Part shown: positions 22,904 to 35,945 of the stretch, piece after piece | Numbering within the stretch: position 1 is the stretch's first letter | Layout of the letters: each line of letters begins with the position of its first letter | NCBI RefSeq assembly: GCF_020520425.1 | Contig: NC_079492.1 | Location: forward strand, 116,471,157 to 116,535,156 | Direction of reading: 5' to 3' | DNA: 64,000 nucleotides | Source: Spinacia oleracea | Lineage: Eukaryota; Streptophyta; Magnoliopsida; Caryophyllales; Amaranthaceae | Made by a program: the position numbers and the translations under genes | Notes under the pieces: model-generated | Databases searched by the model: none | The model's input: only the letters and a program-made list of their open reading frames with translations | Told to the model about the DNA's origin: nothing

Positions 22904-24240
22904 TGTAAGGTTATGATACATATGACATTTACATAAATCATGCGGAAACAACCATTAACCCAGGAAACATATTATTTACACATAATCATTTAGCATAATT
23001 AGATGCATACTCTTTGTTGCGTGCCTTCCCTAGCTGCGCCCGAACCGAACAAGAACAAGTCTTTTAGGACTCCAAGTGTCGTCCCTCCGTAGATAGTCCA
23101 CAGCACGTCCGGATCCGCCTTAAGATTGACCAACTAGAATCGCCCTTAAGGTACTAGAAAATTCGGCACTTTTATGAGCAAGATGTGTTTTAATTTTCTC
23201 TCAAAAACTCACTTTTGAATACTTTGAAACTTGTGTATAAATTATGACCCCTAGGCCTTTATTTATAGAGTTATGGAAAAGGAATCGTAATCCTAGTAGG
23301 ATGCGAATTAATTGGAATTAGAATTCTACATGAATTCTACTTAATCAATTTATCCAATAGGAATAGACATTTAATCATACACTGACTCTTGCAGATTCAG
23401 GAATCTCGCATGAGCTGAAACTCACACACACACGGCAGCCACAAGGGCTGCCCATGCATGCGAGCAGCAGCCCACGCAGCGCGGCCCACGCATGCGCGGC
23501 CTTGTGCGCGCTGGGCTGTGGCGTGCGTGCTTGCTGGGCGATGGCCTGGCTTCGTGCTGGGCCTTCGTCCGGCAGGCCTCGTCCGATGCTAATTCGTACG
23601 ATACGCTTCCGATTAAATTTCCATTTCCGGAATCTATTTCCGATACGAACAATACTTAATATTTCCGATTCCGGAATTAATTTCCGTTTCGAACAAATAT
23701 TTAATATTTCCGTTTCCGGAATTATTTTCCGATTCCGGTAATATTTCCGATTCTGACAATATTTCCGTTTCCGGCAATATTTCCGATTCTGGTAATATTT
23801 CCATTTCCAACAATATTTTCCGATACGTACCATGTTTCCGTTTCCGGCAACATCTACGACTTGGATAATATTCATATTTCCGATACGATCCATATTTCCG
23901 TTTCCGGCAATATCATCGTTTCCGGAGTATTCATTTCTTGCCTGTGACGATCTTAGCTCCCACTGAAACCAAGATCCGTCGGTTCCGAATATTCATAGAT
24001 GGAGTATTTAATGCCATTAAATACTTGATCCGTTTACGTACTATTTGTGTGACCCTACGGGTTCAGTCAAGAGTAAGCTGTGGATTAATATCATTAATTC
24101 CACTTGAACTGAAGCGGCCTCTAGCTAGGCATTCAGCTCACTTGATCTCACTGAATTATTAACTTGTTAATTAATACTGAACCGCATTTATTAGACTTAA
24201 CATAGAATGCATACTTGGACCAAGGGCATTATTTCCTTCA
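22904..24240 (-). repeat. 5' LTR of copia element 2
   Basis: This 1337-bp LTR matches 13827-15163 with no difference that I could see, including frames encoded by both copies. That implies very recent insertion. Confidence 0.95.
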
Positions 24241-24473
24241 ATAATAACGGAGCTATTGCACAGGCTAAGGAGCCTAGACACCACCAGAGAGTCAAGCATG
24301 TACTTCGTAGATTTCACCTTCTACGAGAGTTCGTTGAAAGAAAAGAAGTCGAGATAAACAAGATTGGAACTGATGACAACATATCAGATCCATTGACTAA
24401 ACCTCTGCCGCAGGCGAAGCACAACTCGCACACTGCAGCTATGGGAATCAAGCATATTGGAGAATGGCTTTGA
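24241..24473 (+). pseudogene. Element 1 RNase H C-terminal end (after nested insertion)
   Basis: The element 1 polyprotein resumes here after the ATAAT duplication. The frame reads NNGAIAQAKEPRHHQRVKHV and ends HIGEWL, matching the end of the element 2 polyprotein. It is separated from its first half by 10.4 kb. Confidence 0.92.
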
Positions 24474-25312
24474 TATCCCTTTTAATGTTTTAAAGTTTTA
24501 GAGTTTAAATCTTTGTAAAACATTATTGGTTAATCATTCACAACAAATGAAAAGAATTCATTTTTCCATTTAATTTGTGGTTTATTAAATGATGAGTCCC
24601 TTCAATTTGACGATATATTCAAGATAGACTGTCAGGACCAGTCCTGTGACTAAGAAATGTCTATCAAGTGAACTTGAATGTCAAAGGTTGAAAATGGTCC
24701 CTAGTCGGAGTTTTCTATAAAATTGGACGCATAGAAAACGTTAGACGATTAGAATGCAAGATTACTAGTAGTTCTGTTTCTTGAACTATGTGGACATGGC
24801 AATGTCATAATCATTTGCATAGATACTTACTTTGGGAAGACTAGTATCGGACAAGACCTATGAAGCTTTACTGTAAGAGATGAAAATCTGTCATAAGTAA
24901 ATTTCATTAAAATTATTAGACACTAAATCCTCAATACCTGAGTTATTTAAGATTACTTGTTTGAGAACTGGTTGCTTTGACGTTGACCAACCGTCGCACC
25001 GTAAAAGGAGGCTATAAAGGCAACGCTCAGGTAATCACCTATCAAACGAAGTCTAATCTCAAGATCGCAAGATTGGGATTGTCCTCCCATAAATCGGGAT
25101 GAGATGCTTAAAAGTTGTACAAGGCCACTCGGAGAGCTAGAAACTGTGAAATGTATGGCCGTGCTCGGATGAATCATTGGCTATGATTATCTGTTCAGTT
25201 GAACTCTGAAACCGAGGAACACCTCTGGACATAATAAGGATGACAACTCTTACCTTATGTTCAAGAGCAAGCATCGAGCGACAAAGGAATTAGGAAATGC
25301 ACACTTGTCCCT
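24474..25312 (+). other. 3' untranslated region of element 1
   Basis: About 840 bp between stop and polypurine tract, colinear with those of elements 2 and 3. No gene seen. Confidence 0.75.
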
Positions 25313-25329
25313 AAGGACAAGTGGGAGAC
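25313..25329 (+). other. Polypurine tract of element 1
   Basis: AAGGACAAGTGGGAGAC lies directly before the 3' LTR start TGAAGG. Confidence 0.85.
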
Positions 25330-25529
25330 TGAAGGAAATAATGCTCTTGGTCCAAGTATGCATTCTATGTTAAGTCTAATAAATGCGGTTCAGTATTAAT
25401 TAACAAGTTAATAATTCAGTGAGATCAAGTGAGCTGAATGCCTAGCTAGAGGCCGCTTCAGTTCAAGTGGAATTAATGATATTAATCCACAGCTTACTCT
25501 TGACTGAACCCGTAGGGTCACACAAATAG
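25330..25529 (+). repeat. 3' LTR of element 1, first 200 bp
   Basis: The LTR starts TGAAGGAAATAATG and is cut after CACAAATAG by element 3. The rest lies at 35946-37146. Confidence 0.94.
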
Positions 25530-26866
25530 TGTTAGGTTATGATACATATGACATTTACATAAATCATGCGGAAACAACCATTAACCCAGGAAACATATTA
25601 TTTACACATAATCATTTAGCATAATTAGATGCATACTCTTTGTTGCGTGCCTTCCCTAGCTGCGCCCGAACCGAACAAGAACAAGTCTTTTAGAACTCCA
25701 AGTGTCGTCCCTCCGTAGATAGTCCACAGCACGTCCGGATCCGCCTTAAGATTGACCAACTAGAATCGCCCTTAAGGTACTAGAAAATTCGGCACTTTTA
25801 TGAGCAAGATGTGTTTTAATTTTCTCTCAAAAACTCACTTTTGAATACTTTGAAACTTGTGTATAAATTATGACCCCTAGGCCTTTATTTATAGAGTTAT
25901 GGAAAAGGAATCGTAATCCTAGTAGGATGCGAATTAATTGGAATTAGAATTCTACATGAATTCTACTTAATCAATTTATCCAATAGGAATAGACATTTAA
26001 TCATACACTGACTCTTGCAGATTCAGGAATCTCGCATGAGCTGAAACTCACACACACACGGCAGCCACAAGGGCTGCCCATGCATGCGAGCAGCAGCCCA
26101 CGCAGCGCGGCCCACGCATGCGCGGCCTTGTGCGCACTGGGCTGTGGCGTGCGTGCTTGCTGGGCGATGGCCTGGCTTCGTGCTGGGCCTTCGTCCGGCA
26201 GGCCTCGTCCGATGCTAATTCGTACGATACGCTTCCGATTAACTTTCCATTTCCGGAATCTATTTCCGATACGAACAATACTTAATATTTCCGATTCCGG
26301 AATTAATTTCCGTTTCGAACAAATATTTAATATTTCCGTTTCCGGAATTATTTTCCGATTCCGGTAATATTTCCGATTCTGACAATATTTCCGTTTCCGG
26401 CAATATTTCCGATTCTGGTAATATTTCCATTTCCAACAATATTTTCCGATACGTACCATGTTTCCGTTTCCGGCAACATCTACGACTTGGATAATATTCA
26501 TATTTCCGATACGATCCATATTTCCGTTTCCGGCAATATCATCGTTTCCGGAGTATTCATTTCTTGCCTGTGACGATCTTAGCTCCCACTGAAACCAAGA
26601 TCCGTCGGTTCCGAATATTCATAGATGGAGTATTTAATGCCATTAAATACTTGATCCGTTTACGTACTATTTGTGTGACCCTACGGGTTCAGTCAAGAGT
26701 AAGCTGTGGATTAATATCATTAATTCCACTTGAACTGAAGCGGCCTCTAGCTAGGCATTCAGCTCACTTGATCTCACTGAATTATTAACTTGTTAATTAA
26801 TACTGAACCGCATTTATTAGACTTAACATAGAATGCATACTTGGACCAAGGGCATTATTTCCTTCA
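25530..26866 (-). repeat. 3' LTR of copia element 3
   Basis: 1337 bp, minus strand, paired with 34609-35945. Confidence 0.95.
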
Positions 26867-26883
26867 GTCTCCCACTTGTCCTT
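26867..26883 (-). other. Polypurine tract of element 3
   Basis: Minus-strand AAGGACAAGTGGGAGAC next to the 3' LTR, as in elements 1 and 2. Confidence 0.85.
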
Positions 26884-27730
26884 AGGGACAAGTGTGCATT
26901 TCCTAATTCCTTTGTCGCTCGATGCTTGCTCTTGAACATAAGGTAAGAGTTGTCATCCTTATTATGTCCAGAGGTGTTCCTCGGTTTCAGAGTTCAACTG
27001 ATCAAATAAACAGATAATCATAGCCTATGATTCATCCGAGCACGGCCATGCATTTCACAGTTTCTAGCTCTCCGAGTGGCCTTGTACAACTTTTAAGCAT
27101 CTCATCCCAATTTATGGGAGGACAATCCCAATCTTGCGATCTTGAGATTAGACTTCGTTTGATAGGTGATTACCTGAGCGTTGCCTTTATAGCCTCCTTT
27201 TACGGTGCGACGGTTGGTCAACGTCAAAGCAACCAGTTCTCAAACAAGTAATCTCAAATCACTCAGGTATTGAGGATTTAGTGTCTAATAATTTAATGAA
27301 ATTTACTTATGACAGACTTTCATCTCTTACAGTAAAGTTTCATAGGTCTTGTCCGATACTAGTCTTCCCAAAGTAAGTATCTATGCAAATGATTATGACA
27401 TTGCCATGTCCACATAGTTCAAGAAACAGAACTACTAGTCATCTTGCATTCTAATCGTCTAACGTTTTCTATGCGTCCAATTTTATAGAAAACTCCGATT
27501 AGGGACCATTTTCAACCTTTGACATTCAAGTTCACTTGATAGACATTTCTTAGTCACAGGACTGGTCCTGACAGTCTATCTTGAATATATCGTCAAGTTG
27601 AAGGGACTCATCATTTAATAAACCACAAATTAAATGGAAAAATGAATTCCTTTCATTTATTGTGAATGATTAACCAATAATGTTTTACAAAGATTTAAAC
27701 TCTAAAACTTTAAAACATTAAACAGAGACA
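26884..27730 (-). other. 3' untranslated region of element 3
   Basis: Nearly identical to the same region of element 2. No gene seen. Confidence 0.75.
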
Positions 27731-30700
27731 TCAAAGCCATTCTCCAATATGCTTGATTCCCATAGCTGCAGTGTGCGAGTTGTGCTTCGCTTGCGGCAGA
27801 GGTTTAGTTAATGGATCTGATATGTTGTCATCAGTTCCAATTTTGCTTATCTCGACTTCTTTTCTTTCAACGAACTCTCGTAGAAGGTGAAATCTACGAA
27901 GTACATGCTTGACTCTCTGGTGGTGTCTAGGCTCTTTTGCCTGTGCAATAGCTCCGTTATTATCACAATACAGGGCTATTGGTCCTTTAATGGAGGGGAC
28001 TACACCAAGTTCTCCTATGAACTTCCTTAGCCATATAGCTTCCTTTGCTGCTTCATGTGCAGCAATGTACTCCGCTTCAGTTGTAGAATCCGCAATGGTG
28101 CTTTGCTTTAGCACTTTTCCAGCTTACTGCTCCTCCGTTGAGGCAGAAGACAAACCCAGACTGTGATCTGAAATCATCTTTGTCGGTTTGGAAACTTGCG
28201 TCCGTATAGCCTTTAACAATTAATTCATCATCTCCACCATAGACCAGGAAGTCATCTTTGTGCCTTTTCAGGTACTTCAGAATATTCTTGGCAGCAGTCC
28301 AATGCGCCTCTCCTGGGTCTGACTGGTATCTGCTCGTAGCACTGAGTGCGTACGCAACATCCGGGCGTGTACATATCATAGCATACATTATTGAACCAAT
28401 CAATGATGCATATGGAATCCCATTCATTCGTCTACGCTCATCAAGTGTTTTTGGGCACTGAGTCTTGCTTAGAGTCATTCCATGAGACATGGGTAGGTAG
28501 CCTCGCTTGGAGTCCGCCATCTTGAACCTATCAAGCACCTTATTGATATAAGTGCTTTGACTAAGTCCAATCATCCTTTTAGATCTATCTCTGTAAATCT
28601 TGATGCCCAATATGTACTGTGCTTCTCCTAGATCCTTCATCGAAAAACATTTCCCAAGCCAAATCTTGACAGAGTTCAACATAGGAATGTCATTTCCGAT
28701 AAGCAATATGTCGTCGACATATAATACTAGGAAAGCAATTTTGCTCCCACTGACCTTCTTGTATACACAAGATTCGTCTGCGTTCTTGATGAAACCAAAG
28801 TCACTGACCGCTTCATCAAAACGTATATTCCAGCTCCTGGATGCCTGCTTCAATCCGTAGATTGATTTCTTTAGCTTGCATACCTTTTTAGCATTCTTTG
28901 GATCCTCAAAACCTTCAGGCTGTGTCATAAACACAGTTTCTGTTAAAACGCCGTTTAAGAAAGCAGTTTTGACATCCATCTGCCATATTTCGTAATCGTA
29001 ATATGCAGCGATTGCTAACATTATTCGAATAGACTTTAGCATTGCAACTGGTGAAAAGGTTTCATCGTAATCCACACCGTGGACTTGCCTGTAACCTTTT
29101 GCAACCAATCTAGCTTTGAAAACTTCAAGTTTCCCATCCTTGTCCTTTTTCAGTTTGAAAACCCATTTGCTTCCAATGGCTTGGTAGCCATCTGGCAAAT
29201 CGACCAAATCCCATACTTGGTTTTCAGACATGGAGTCCAATTCAGATTGCATGGCTTCTTGCCACTGCTTGGAGCTAGGGCTCGTCATAGCTTGCTTGTA
29301 AGTCGCAGGTTCATCACTTTCAAGTAATAGAACGTCATAGCTCTCGTTCGTCAAAATACCTAAGTACCTTTCCGGTTGAGATCTATATCTTTGCGATCTA
29401 CGCGGGGTAACATTTCTAGATTGACCATGATTCTCACCAGATTCTTCTAAAGATCTCTGAGTTTCATCCTGAATGTCATCTTGAGCATTCTCTAGAGTTT
29501 GTTGTTCGACTCGAATTTCTTCGAGGTCTACTTTTCTCCCACTTGTCATTTTGGAAATGTGATCTTTCTCCAAAAAGACACCATCTCGAGCAACAAACAC
29601 TTTGTTCTCAGATGTATTGTAGAAGTAATACCCCTTTGTTTCCTTTGGATAGCCCACAAGGATACATTTGTCAGATTTTGGATGAAGTTTGTCTGAAATT
29701 AATCGTTTGACGTATACTTCACATCCCCAAATCTTAAGAAAAGACACATTTGGAGGTTTTCCAAACCATAATTCGTATGGAGTCTTTTCGACAGCTTTAG
29801 ACGGAGCTCTATTTATAGTGAGTGCAGCTGTATTTAGTGCATGTCCCCAAAATTCTAATGGAAGTTCGGCCTGACCCATCATTGACCTGACCATGTCTAG
29901 CAAGGTTCTGTTCCTCCGTTCTGACACACCGTTCCATTGTGGTGTTCCAGGAGGAGTCAATTCTGATAGAATTCCACATTCTTTCAGATGGTCATCAAAT
30001 TCATAGCTCAGATATTCACCGCCTCTATCAGACCGCAGTGCCTTAATCTTCTTGCCTAATTGATTCTCTACTTCACTCTGAAATTCCTTGAATTTGTCAA
30101 AGGATTCAGACTTATGCTTCATTAGGTAGACATAACCATACCTACTGAAGTCATCAGTGAAAGTGATAAAGTAGCTGAAACCACCTCTAGCATTTGTACT
30201 CATTGGTCCACATACATCTGTATGGATTAAACCCAATAGTTCATTTGCTCTTTCTCCAACTTTAGAGAAAGGTTGCTTTGTCATTTTGCCAAGTAAACAT
30301 GATTCGCATTTACCATAATCCTCTAAGTCAAATGGTTCTAGAATTCCTTCCCTTTGAAGTCTTTCTAAGCGTTTCAAGTTTATATGGCCTAATCGACAAT
30401 GCCACAGATAGGTGAGATCTGAATCATTCTTTTTGGCCTTTTTGGTATTTATGTTATATACTTGTTTGTCGTGATCTAATAAATAAAGTCCATTGACTAA
30501 TCTAGCAGATCCATAAAACATCTCTTTAAAATAAAATGAACAACTATTGTCTTTTATTATAAAGGAAAATCCCTTAGCATCTAAGCAAGAAACTGAAATG
30601 ATGTTTTTAGTAAGACTTGGAACATGGAAACATTCTTCCAGTTCCAAAACTAGCCCGGAGGGCAACGACAAATAGTAAGTTCCTACAGCTAATGCAGCAA

Positions 30701-31697
30701 TCCGTGCTCCATTTCCCACTCGTAGGTCGACTTCACCCTTGCTTAACTTTCTACTTCTTCTTAGTCCCTGTGGATTGGAACATAAGTGTGAGCCACAACC
30801 TGTATCTAATACCCAAGAAGTTGAATTAGCAAGTATACAGTCTATAACGAAAATACCTGAAGATGGAACGACTGTTCCGTTCTTCTGATCTTCCTTTAGC
30901 TTCAAGCAATCTCTCTTCCAATGCCCCTTCTTCTTGCAGTAGAAGCATTCGGATTCAGAAGTGGGTTGACTGACCTTCCTCTTTGCAGATTTGGCGCCAG
31001 TTTGCTTAGTTGGGCTGGCCTTGTTGCCACCTTTCTTAGCATTCCTCTTCTTTCCAGATTTCTTGAACTTGCCCCCACGCACCATAAGCACATCCTGCTT
31101 ATCACTTTTGAGCGTCTTTTCAGCGGTCTTCAGCATACCGTGAAGCTCAGTGAGCGTTTTGTCCAGACTATTCATACTGTAGTTCAGTTTGAACTGATCA
31201 TACCCGCTATGAAGAGAATGGAGGATGGTGTCTATAGCCATTTCCTGAGAAAATTGCTGATCCAGCCGACTCATATTCTCAATGAGTCCAATCATTTTGA
31301 GAACATGTGGACTTACGGGCTCGCCTTTCTTAAGCTTGGTCTCAAGAATTTGCCTATGAGTCTCGAATCTTTCGACTCGAGCCAGATCTTGGAACATGTT
31401 CTTCAACTCACTGATGATTGTGAAAGCATCTGAGTTGATGAACGTTTTCTGCAGATCCGCACTCATAGTGGCGAGCATTAGACATTTCACATCCTTGTTG
31501 GCATCAATCCAACGATTGAGGGCTGCCTGAGTGATCCCGTCGCCTGGAGCTTCGGGCATCGCCTCATCTAGGACATACTCCTTTTCTTCCTGCATAAGAA
31601 CTATTTGCAAGTTCCTTTGCCAGTCAAGGAAGTTTTTCCCGTTCAACTTCTCTTTTTCGAGAATTGATCGAATGTTGAATGAATTGTTGTTTGCCAT
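27731..31697 (-). pseudogene. Gag-pol polyprotein of copia element 3 (one-base frameshift)
   Basis: The same polyprotein as element 2, with start MANNN at 31697 and all motifs visible: the CCHC knuckle, protease DTG, integrase DD35E, YVDD and RNase H. One extra T (plus strand) within the TTT at about 28107-28109 shifts the frame in RNase H. The first frame therefore ends at 28077 after a short aberrant tail, and the rest continues in another frame to 27731. The last ~120 residues, including the STTEAEYIAA segment, are lost. Two substitutions against element 2 are seen (P73 to L in gag, A to T in LSQSAYINK). A sequencing or assembly error in the T run cannot be excluded. Confidence 0.93.
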
Positions 31698-34593
31698 ATT
31701 AAAAACTACAATTGAAAAGAATAAACAAATAAATAACCATTCACAGTTTCTCTTAATAAACTTAAATTCTAGCATTCATGCATAATTCAATGTTTATTAA
31801 GCATTTTATTCAAGTTATGTGTTCCGGCAGGTGTGAATAAAATGATTCCAAGATCCTAAAATCATTGAAGAACTAAGCACAGTTTGTCGACTTAATCCTA
31901 GAACATCTTAGGTAAGCAAAAGCCTTTTGCTAATAGTCTAGAAACTATTCTTGGTTGATAGGTACGTCTAAGAACTTATTAGGTAAACCTATCGAATTTG
32001 CCACGACATAAAAGGACTCCTTACTTATATCGTTGAGTTTCACCAAAACTAACATGTACTCACAATTATTTGTGTACCTTGCCCCTTTAGGACCAATAAG
32101 TAACACCTCGCTGAGCGAAAACTATTACTAGATTGATGTAAAGGATATCCAAGCAAGTGTATATTTTGGCATGGCACCTTTTAACTCAATTTTTTAAGTT
32201 TGGAACTTAAGGCTCTTACTATGTTGGTTAGATTTTAAGTGAACTAAAATCCTTAATCATGCAACATAATCAAGCTTTTGATCTCATGCATTTTAAGACA
32301 TATTTAAAGCAATAAATAACTTAAAACATGCATAAGATATTTGTGATCTAGTATGGCCCGACTTCATCTTGAAGCTTTGACTTCAAAGTCCGTCTTGAAA
32401 ATCTCCGTGGGAGGCACCATTTTCTTCAAATAGGATAAGCTATAACTAATTACAACTATTTGATGGTTCGCAGACCATATTTGAATTGAAAAACAACTTT
32501 GGTACTTTAGACCAATTACATTCAAATTAATGGTACGCAGACCATATTTTCTATCCTATTTGGGCCATACTAGTCACTTCATAACCTGCAAAACAGTACA
32601 TATACAATATATACCATTCACCCATTCATTATCATGAATGGCCCACATAGCTGGTTAGTTAAACACATTATGCATCACGTAAACATTTGCAGCAATTAAT
32701 CAAGGGCACCAATAATCTACCAATTATTCAGTCCTTATTAATTCTAATCGAGTTGTTTTAACCTTAAGGATTTGTAGACCTAATCAAGAGTTTATGACTA
32801 AAAGTTCTCCCACTCAAACCAATAAATTCATATGCTTTACTAATTTTAAACATAAAATTGTATTTCTAGTCTAACCGGAAACATACAAATTTAATTAAAA
32901 TTTAAAGCTCATATAAATTTATAATTGAATCCAAAATTTAATTTAATTTCAGTCGCATTTAAATTAATTCATGATTTTAATTTTAGTAAAATAATTAGAA
33001 TAAATTCCATTTATTATAATTATAATATTCAAAATTAAAATCCAAGAAATTAATTCAAATTATTAATTTTAAAATTAATTAAAATTACGTGAACTGAAAT
33101 TTTCAAATTAAACATTCAAAACGATCTAATCGAAACGCAAACACCCTACGCGTTGCACGCCCATGGGCTGTACGCACACAGCCATTGCTGGCCATGTGCG
33201 CGCAGCCCATGCGCTCGTTGCATAGCTGCTGCTGTCCCATACGCAAGCCACCGCACAGCGCCCACCGCACGCGAGCTATCGCTCGCAGCGCGCGCGCGTT
33301 ACCGCGCTCGCTGGTGCGCGAGATCGCTCGCTGGTGCGCGCGAGCCATCGCTCGCTGGGGCGCTGCATCGCTCGCTGGTGCGCGCGAGCCATCGCTCGCT
33401 GGCGCGCGAGATCGCTCGCTGGTGCGCGCGAGCCATCGCTCGCTGGCGCGCGAGATCGCTCGCTGCGCGCGCGCGAGCCATCGCTCGCTGGTGCGCGACA
33501 TCGCTCGCTGGGCGGGCGACGTCGCGCGCTGTGCGCGCGAGTGATGCTGTGCGCAGCGCTCGTGGCACGCGAGCTTGCGCTCGCTGCGCACGAGGTTGCG
33601 CGCTGTTGTGCGAGGCAGCGCGCGCTGTGGCGCAGCTCGCTTGCTGCCCACACGCGACTGCCTTGGCTCGCCCCTCGCCCATGCCCATCCGTTCATTGCT
33701 CGTGGCACACGACACAAGGCAGGGCTGCTGCCTTGCGCTCGTGCACTACGCCCTTGCTCATTGCATTCGTGCCGCACGGGCGACGAGCTCCCTTGCTCGT
33801 CGTCGCATGCCCGCATTATACAACACCCCTTAAGGGTAACACGAAGCGTCCATTGCTTCGTGCGTGCAAGTTATTTGAACGAATCGCATAAAAATTTAAA
33901 ATTTATATTTAAAATTAATGACAAATTAATAAATATTATTAATTTCATAATTTTAGGGCGAAAAAATCGAAAATTTATTATCCAATTGATTTCCGATTGT
34001 TATGGATTCAAGTCTAGGTCATAAAATTTAAAATTTATCGTAAATTTACAATTTTTATGGTGGTTTTTAATCATAGGTTTCTAATTAAATTATAATTAAT
34101 TATGAAAATCAAATTAATTCTAAATTATTCTAATTTTCAACAAATTAATCATAATTACAAATTAGATTGCATAATTAACAAGACTAGGCATTCAAACTTG
34201 TTAAACATATGCAGTAGGTCAATCAAAAATTCAAGATTTATCAACAGGAATCGCAAATATTTAATTTAACATCTTAAATTTACGAAATTCTGCATCCGAA
34301 AAACTAAAACCTTCGAAAAGTCATAGTTAGGCTTCGAATTTGAGAATTCTGGGTTCGGCAGAAAAATACTATTTTTGTCAAAATTTTAGAATGCCATTTA
34401 CATGCGGAATTGACACAAAAATCACTCAATTCGGATGAGTAATGAAGAAACTGCCGAAAAACTGCGTACATATAATTAAATAAACGCAATTTGCAATTAA
34501 TTAACAATTACGAAAATTAATCACCCCTTTTAATTCTTGCAAATTTGTAATATTTAACCATGTTCATGCAATTTAGATTATGAAAATAATAAG
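31698..34593 (-). other. Untranslated leader of element 3, with GC-rich palindromic repeats
   Basis: Nearly identical to the element 2 leader. The GC-rich core is at about 33125-33870. One of the two ATGGTCTGCGTACCAT motifs has a substitution here (ATGGTTCGCAGACCAT at about 32463). Confidence 0.75.
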
Positions 34594-34607
34594 GGGCTCT
34601 GATACCA
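34594..34607 (-). other. Primer-binding site of element 3 (canonical)
   Basis: On the minus strand this is TGGTATCAGAGCCC, the standard tRNA-iMet match, unlike the variants in elements 1, 2 and 4. Confidence 0.85.
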
Positions 34608-34608
34608 C

Positions 34609-35945
34609 TGTTAGGTTATGATACATATGACATTTACATAAATCATGCGGAAACAACCATTAACCCAGGAAACATATTATTTACACATAATCATTTAGCA
34701 TAATTAGATGCATACTCTTTGTTGCGTGCCTTCCCTAGCTGCGCCCGAACCGAACAAGAACAAGTCTTTTAGAACTCCAAGTGTCGTCCCTCCGTAGATA
34801 GTCCACAGCACGTCCGGATCCGCCTTAAGATTGACCAACTAGAATCGCCCTTAAGGTACTAGAAAATTCGGCACTTTTATGAGCAAGATGTGTTTTAATT
34901 TTCTCTCAAAAACTCACTTTTGAATACTTTGAAACTTGTGTATAAATTATGACCCCTAGGCCTTTATTTATAGAGTTATGGAAAAGGAATCGTAATCCTA
35001 GTAGGATGCGAATTAATTGGAATTAGAATTCTACATGAATTCTACTTAATCAATTTATCCAATAGGAATAGACATTTAATCATACACTGACTCTTGCAGA
35101 TTCAGGAATCTCGCATGAGCTGAAACTCACACACACACGGCAGCCACAAGGGCTGCCCATGCATGCGAGCAGCAGCCCACGCAGCGCGGCCCACGCATGC
35201 GCGGCCTTGTGCGCGCTGGGCTGTGGCGTGCGTGCTTGCTGGGCGATGGCCTGGCTTCGTGCTGGGCCTTCGTCCGGCAGGCCTCGTCCGATGCTAATTC
35301 GTACGATACGCTTCCGATTAACTTTCCATTTCCGGAATCTATTTCCGATACGAACAATACTTAATATTTCCGATTCCGGAATTAATTTCCGTTTCGAACA
35401 AATATTTAATATTTCCGTTTCCGGAATTATTTTCCGATTCCGGTAATATTTCCGATTCTGACAATATTTCCGTTTCCGGCAATATTTCCGATTCTGGTAA
35501 TATTTCCATTTCCAACAATATTTTCCGATACGTACCATGTTTCCGTTTCCGGCAACATCTACGACTTGGATAATATTCATATTTCCGATACGATCCATAT
35601 TTCCGTTTCCGGCAATATCATCGTTTCCGGAGTATTCATTTCTTGCCTGTGACGATCTTAGCTCCCACTGAAACCAAGATCCGTCGGTTCCGAATATTCA
35701 TAGATGGAGTATTTAATGCCATTAAATACTTGATCCGTTTACGTACTATTTGTGTGACCCTACGGGTTCAGTCAAGAGTAAGCTGTGGATTAATATCATT
35801 AATTCCACTTGAACTGAAGCGGCCTCTAGCTAGGCATTCAGCTCACTTGATCTCACTGAATTATTAACTTGTTAATTAATACTGAACCGCATTTATTAGA
35901 CTTAACATAGAATGCATACTTGGACCAAGGGCATTATTTCCTTCA
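34609..35945 (-). repeat. 5' LTR of copia element 3
   Basis: 1337 bp, differing from its partner at one position that I could see. Confidence 0.95.

Larger units (their letters stand above)
13827..24240 (-). mobile_element. Copia element 2, complete and apparently intact
   Basis: This 10,414-bp element lies on the minus strand inside element 1. It has ATAAT target duplications at 13822-13826 and 24241-24245. Both LTRs are 1337 bp and I saw no difference between them. The gag-pol frame (16028-19993) is open throughout. A polypurine tract and a primer site are in place. It is the best candidate in the window for a recently active autonomous element. It shares LTR variants in both its LTRs (TGTAAGG start, TTTAGGACTCC) that element 3 lacks. 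Confidence 0.96.
25530..35945 (-). mobile_element. Copia element 3, complete with one frameshift
   Basis: This 10,416-bp element on the minus strand inserted into the 3' LTR of element 1, with AATAG target duplications at 25525-25529 and 35946-35950. The LTRs are both 1337 bp and share variants (TGTTAGG start, TTTAGAACTCC, AACTTTCC). One difference was seen between them: TGCGCACTGG near 26134 against TGCGCGCTGG near 35213. The coding region matches element 2 apart from a few substitutions and one inserted base. Its primer site is canonical. Confidence 0.96.
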
